A DNA stretch of 24,875 nt from B75-G9 sp964564905. Lineage in GTDB: Archaea; Hadarchaeota; Hadarchaeia; Hadarchaeales; Hadarchaeaceae. A model generated the notes under the pieces. The model was not told where the DNA came from. It did no database searches and worked only from the letters and a program-made list of their open reading frames with translations. Below are positions 23,581 to 24,875 of this stretch, piece by piece; positions within the stretch are counted from its first letter, which is position 1, and each line of letters starts with the position of its first letter. A program made the position numbers and the translations under genes. The stretch covers positions 1 through 24,875 of the forward strand of contig CAZMCI010000013.1 in NCBI GenBank assembly GCA_964564905.1, in the 5' to 3' direction.

Positions 23581-23659
23581 TTATCGCCGATGTAAAGTAA
23601 AGTGTCCAAGTCAACATTCTCTATTGTTTTAGACCAACATCCCATTAGTTGAGTGTCGA

Positions 23660-23731
23660 GACCATCTGGCGGAGGCCGGACCATCCATCAAGATGATCAG
23701 GCTCCGACCTCCACAGCGCCGCCAGATGGTC
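23660..23731. repeat. 13-bp perfect inverted repeat with partly paired interior
   Basis: GACCATCTGGCGG (23660-23672) is matched exactly by CCGCCAGATGGTC (23719-23731). The 46-nt interior can pair further (AGG with CCT, CGGACC with GG and TCCG, a small CATCAAGATG tip), leaving an 8-nt bulge on one side. GACCATC also recurs at 23679-23685, giving an alternative partner for GATGGTC. It could be an RNA hairpin, a small palindromic element or part of the IS end. No T-run follows, so it does not look like a terminator. Confidence 0.6.
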
Positions 23732-23866
23732 ACAGCCTCAAAAACATATGCCGATGCCAACTTAGAAAGTTTACTCTCTTATGAAGGCCCGCCTAAATGA
23801 CCTCCTGTTTTGTTTTCACATCCTGTGCTTATAGCTTTTTATGATCCGGACGGCATTCTCTTATCA

Positions 23867-23883
23867 GCGGTCGAGGCCGCATT
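23867..23883. repeat. Direct repeat copy 1, GCGGTCGAGGCCGCATT
   Basis: A 17-bp unit found again 61 bp downstream with one mismatch; its GCGG and CCGC arms can form a short hairpin. Confidence 0.6.
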
Positions 23884-23897
23884 TTGGCTTTTAGCCG

Positions 23898-23970
23898 AGC
23901 GTGAGGGGATGCCCCAGTCTTTACAAAGCGGTCGAAGCCGCATTAAACTTGAGGGGTCTTCCCTCACGCT
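23898..23970. repeat. 10-bp inverted repeat and nested hairpin over the transposase stop
   Basis: AGCGTGAGGG (23898-23907) is the exact complement of CCCTCACGCT (23961-23970), and the interior contains direct-repeat copy 2. The same right arm can instead pair locally as TGAGGG-GTCTT-CCCTCA (23950-23966), which covers the transposase stop codon. The two foldings exclude each other. This could be a transcript end or part of an IS noncoding RNA. Confidence 0.5.
23928..23944. repeat. Direct repeat copy 2, GCGGTCGAAGCCGCATT
   Basis: Second copy of the 17-bp unit, one base different from copy 1. Only two copies are present, so this is not a CRISPR array. Confidence 0.6.
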
Positions 23971-24875
23971 TTGTCCGGGATCATCGTGAACTCCTTCCCG
24001 TGGGTCCAGACCGCCCAGACGATGTTGACGAGCTTCCGCGCGACGATCTTGATCGCTTTGCTCTTGTCCTTCTTCCTTCTGTATGCGTCCCTGTACACCC
24101 TCGCGAGTCTGCCTTCAGGGCACCAGTTGATGTGTGACCAAGCTGCCTCTATCAGCCACCACTTGAGCCACTTGTTTGCCCTCGTCTCTCTCCCCATCCA
24201 CGTGTGATCTCCGCTCTGTCTCACCTTCGGAACCAAGCCCGAGTAATGCGCCAGTTTCTCCGGCTTGGAGAACCTCCGAATGTCGCATATCTCGGCATAG
24301 AGACCGAGAGCGGTGAGGAAACCTATCCCGGGTATGCTCTGCATCCACTGAACAGGCTTCAACTCCCTGTAGCGCTCCCTGAGCCCCGCCTCGGCCCGCT
24401 TTATTTGGCTCTCCACGAGTTCGAGGACTTCCATGTTTTGGGAAACTTCGTAGATCCCGGTTCGTTCAGCCATCCGCCTTCCCTTCTTTGTGCCTAGGTC
24501 GGCGCTGAATTCGATGTCCCGCTTGCGGAACTCCGACCAGGTCCTGTTTTTCAGGGCCGTGGAGATGCGCCGCCTGAAGGCCCTGTGCCTGAGCAGGTTC
24601 CTGAGCCACCGAATCTCCCTGCTCGGGACGTAACATGTCGGGAGCCAGTTCATTCGGGTCATGGGGGGCGAGCAGCTCGCTGTATACCTTATCCGTCTTC
24701 AAGTCCTCAGCCTTCGCCTTCACCTTGATCGGGTTCGCCAGCAGAGGCGTGTAGCCGAGTTCATCGATGAGGTCCACCCATGGCCAGCAGAATCCCACTG
24801 ATTCCAGCGCAACCTCGGTGCTCGGTGGAAGCCCTTCAAGGAATTTCTCCAGATCCTCTTTGCTCGTGTTGAACC
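23964..24875 (-). pseudogene. IS110-family transposase, frameshifted and with a mutated catalytic residue (runs off right edge)
   Basis: Two frames together make the IS110 transposase. From the right edge to about 24664 one frame reads NTSKEDLEKFLEGLPPSTEV, VALESVG (the Glu of the DEDD RuvC-like site) and LANPIKVKAKAEDLKTDKVY. From 24662 to 23964 another reads NWLPTCYVPSREIRWLRNLL and the Transposase_20 region SIPGIGFLTALGLYAE, HYSGLVPKVRQSGDHTWMGR with the catalytic Ser of the SG motif. The frames meet at a run of six C (G at 24663-24668 on the plus strand); one C fewer would join them. In the KTDxxD motif the last Asp is Tyr (KTDKVY), so the active site is damaged as well. The N-terminal end, with the first Asp, is outside the window. 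Sequencing error could explain the frameshift but would need to coincide with the lost Asp. Confidence 0.88.

Larger units (their letters stand above)
23582..23963. other. Gene-free region between por promoter and IS110 transposase
   Basis: About 380 bp with no credible ORF on either strand. It holds a 13-bp inverted repeat (23660-23731), two 17-bp direct repeats (23867 and 23928), and an overlapping pair of hairpins at the transposase stop. It lies 3' of the transposase, where IS1111-type IS110 elements keep their noncoding RNA. The end of the element cannot be placed from one copy. Confidence 0.6.

Noticed and set aside
23660..23734. H/ACA guide RNA
   Set aside because: ACA follows the stem, but the 3' arm of any guide pocket plus the 13-bp stem would place the target uridine too far from ACA, and no K-loop is evident.
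23867..23944. CRISPR array
   Set aside because: Only two repeats with one mismatch and no cas genes; better explained as repeats in or near an IS end.

Overview
The window is archaeal chromosome. It carries Cdc48/VAT, ribosomal protein eL21, RNA polymerase Rpo4 (RpoF), SRP54, DUF655, UPF0147 and UPF0148 genes, archaeal-type TATA elements, and tightly packed genes with ATGA, GTGA, TTGA or TGATG overlaps, short Shine-Dalgarno (SD) motifs and some GTG or TTG starts. The gene set fits a euryarchaeal-type or related uncultured lineage using tetrahydrofolate and ferredoxin; no finer taxonomy is claimed. A 10-N scaffold gap at 6942-6951 shows it is a draft assembly, probably a metagenome-assembled genome.

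Layout. (1) 1-1010, minus: the N-terminal third of a Cdc48/VAT AAA ATPase, running off the edge, behind a 90-residue orphan gene. (2) 1111-12396, plus: a purine and one-carbon cluster, purN-like, purD, purF-like, purB, folD, 5-formyl-THF cyclo-ligase, purM, purS, purL, purQ. PurF and PurM are the divergent type I know from Bacteroidota, and PurF has lost its glutaminase catalytic residues. FolD and the cyclo-ligase point to formyl-THF as the C1 donor for PurN. purE, purC and the last two steps are not here. (3) 12439-13455, minus: a sugar nucleotidyltransferase fused to a cupin. (4) 13529-16256, plus: information-processing genes srp54, rpl21e, rpoF, DUF655. (5) 16222-17616, minus: a TrkH potassium transporter overlapping DUF655 tail to tail. 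(6) 17640-17996: about 340 nt of GC-rich DNA without a credible gene, full of GNRA-capped hairpins on the plus strand, running into the ribosome-binding site of hxlB (6-phospho-3-hexuloisomerase). It is the best candidate for an undescribed RNA or long regulatory leader. (7) 18643-20564: small conserved archaeal genes (a helical orphan, a possible 25-codon ORF, UPF0147, UPF0148, a winged helix protein, a CPBP membrane protease). (8) 20680-23541, minus: the four-gene pyruvate:ferredoxin oxidoreductase operon porG-porD-porA-porB. (9) 23582-24875: a repeat- and hairpin-rich intergenic stretch followed by a decayed IS110-family transposase that runs off the edge.

How it fits together: HxlB can take part in the reverse ribulose-monophosphate route that many archaea use to make pentose phosphate, hence PRPP, the substrate of the PurF-like enzyme. 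The cluster carries PRPP towards aminoimidazole ribotide and includes PurB for the later lyase steps. POR supplies reduced ferredoxin and acetyl-CoA. The most notable items are the structured region ahead of hxlB, the glutaminase-dead PurF within a Bacteroidota-like purine set, and the repeat-rich DNA downstream of the IS110 transposase, which could encode or once have encoded a bridge RNA.
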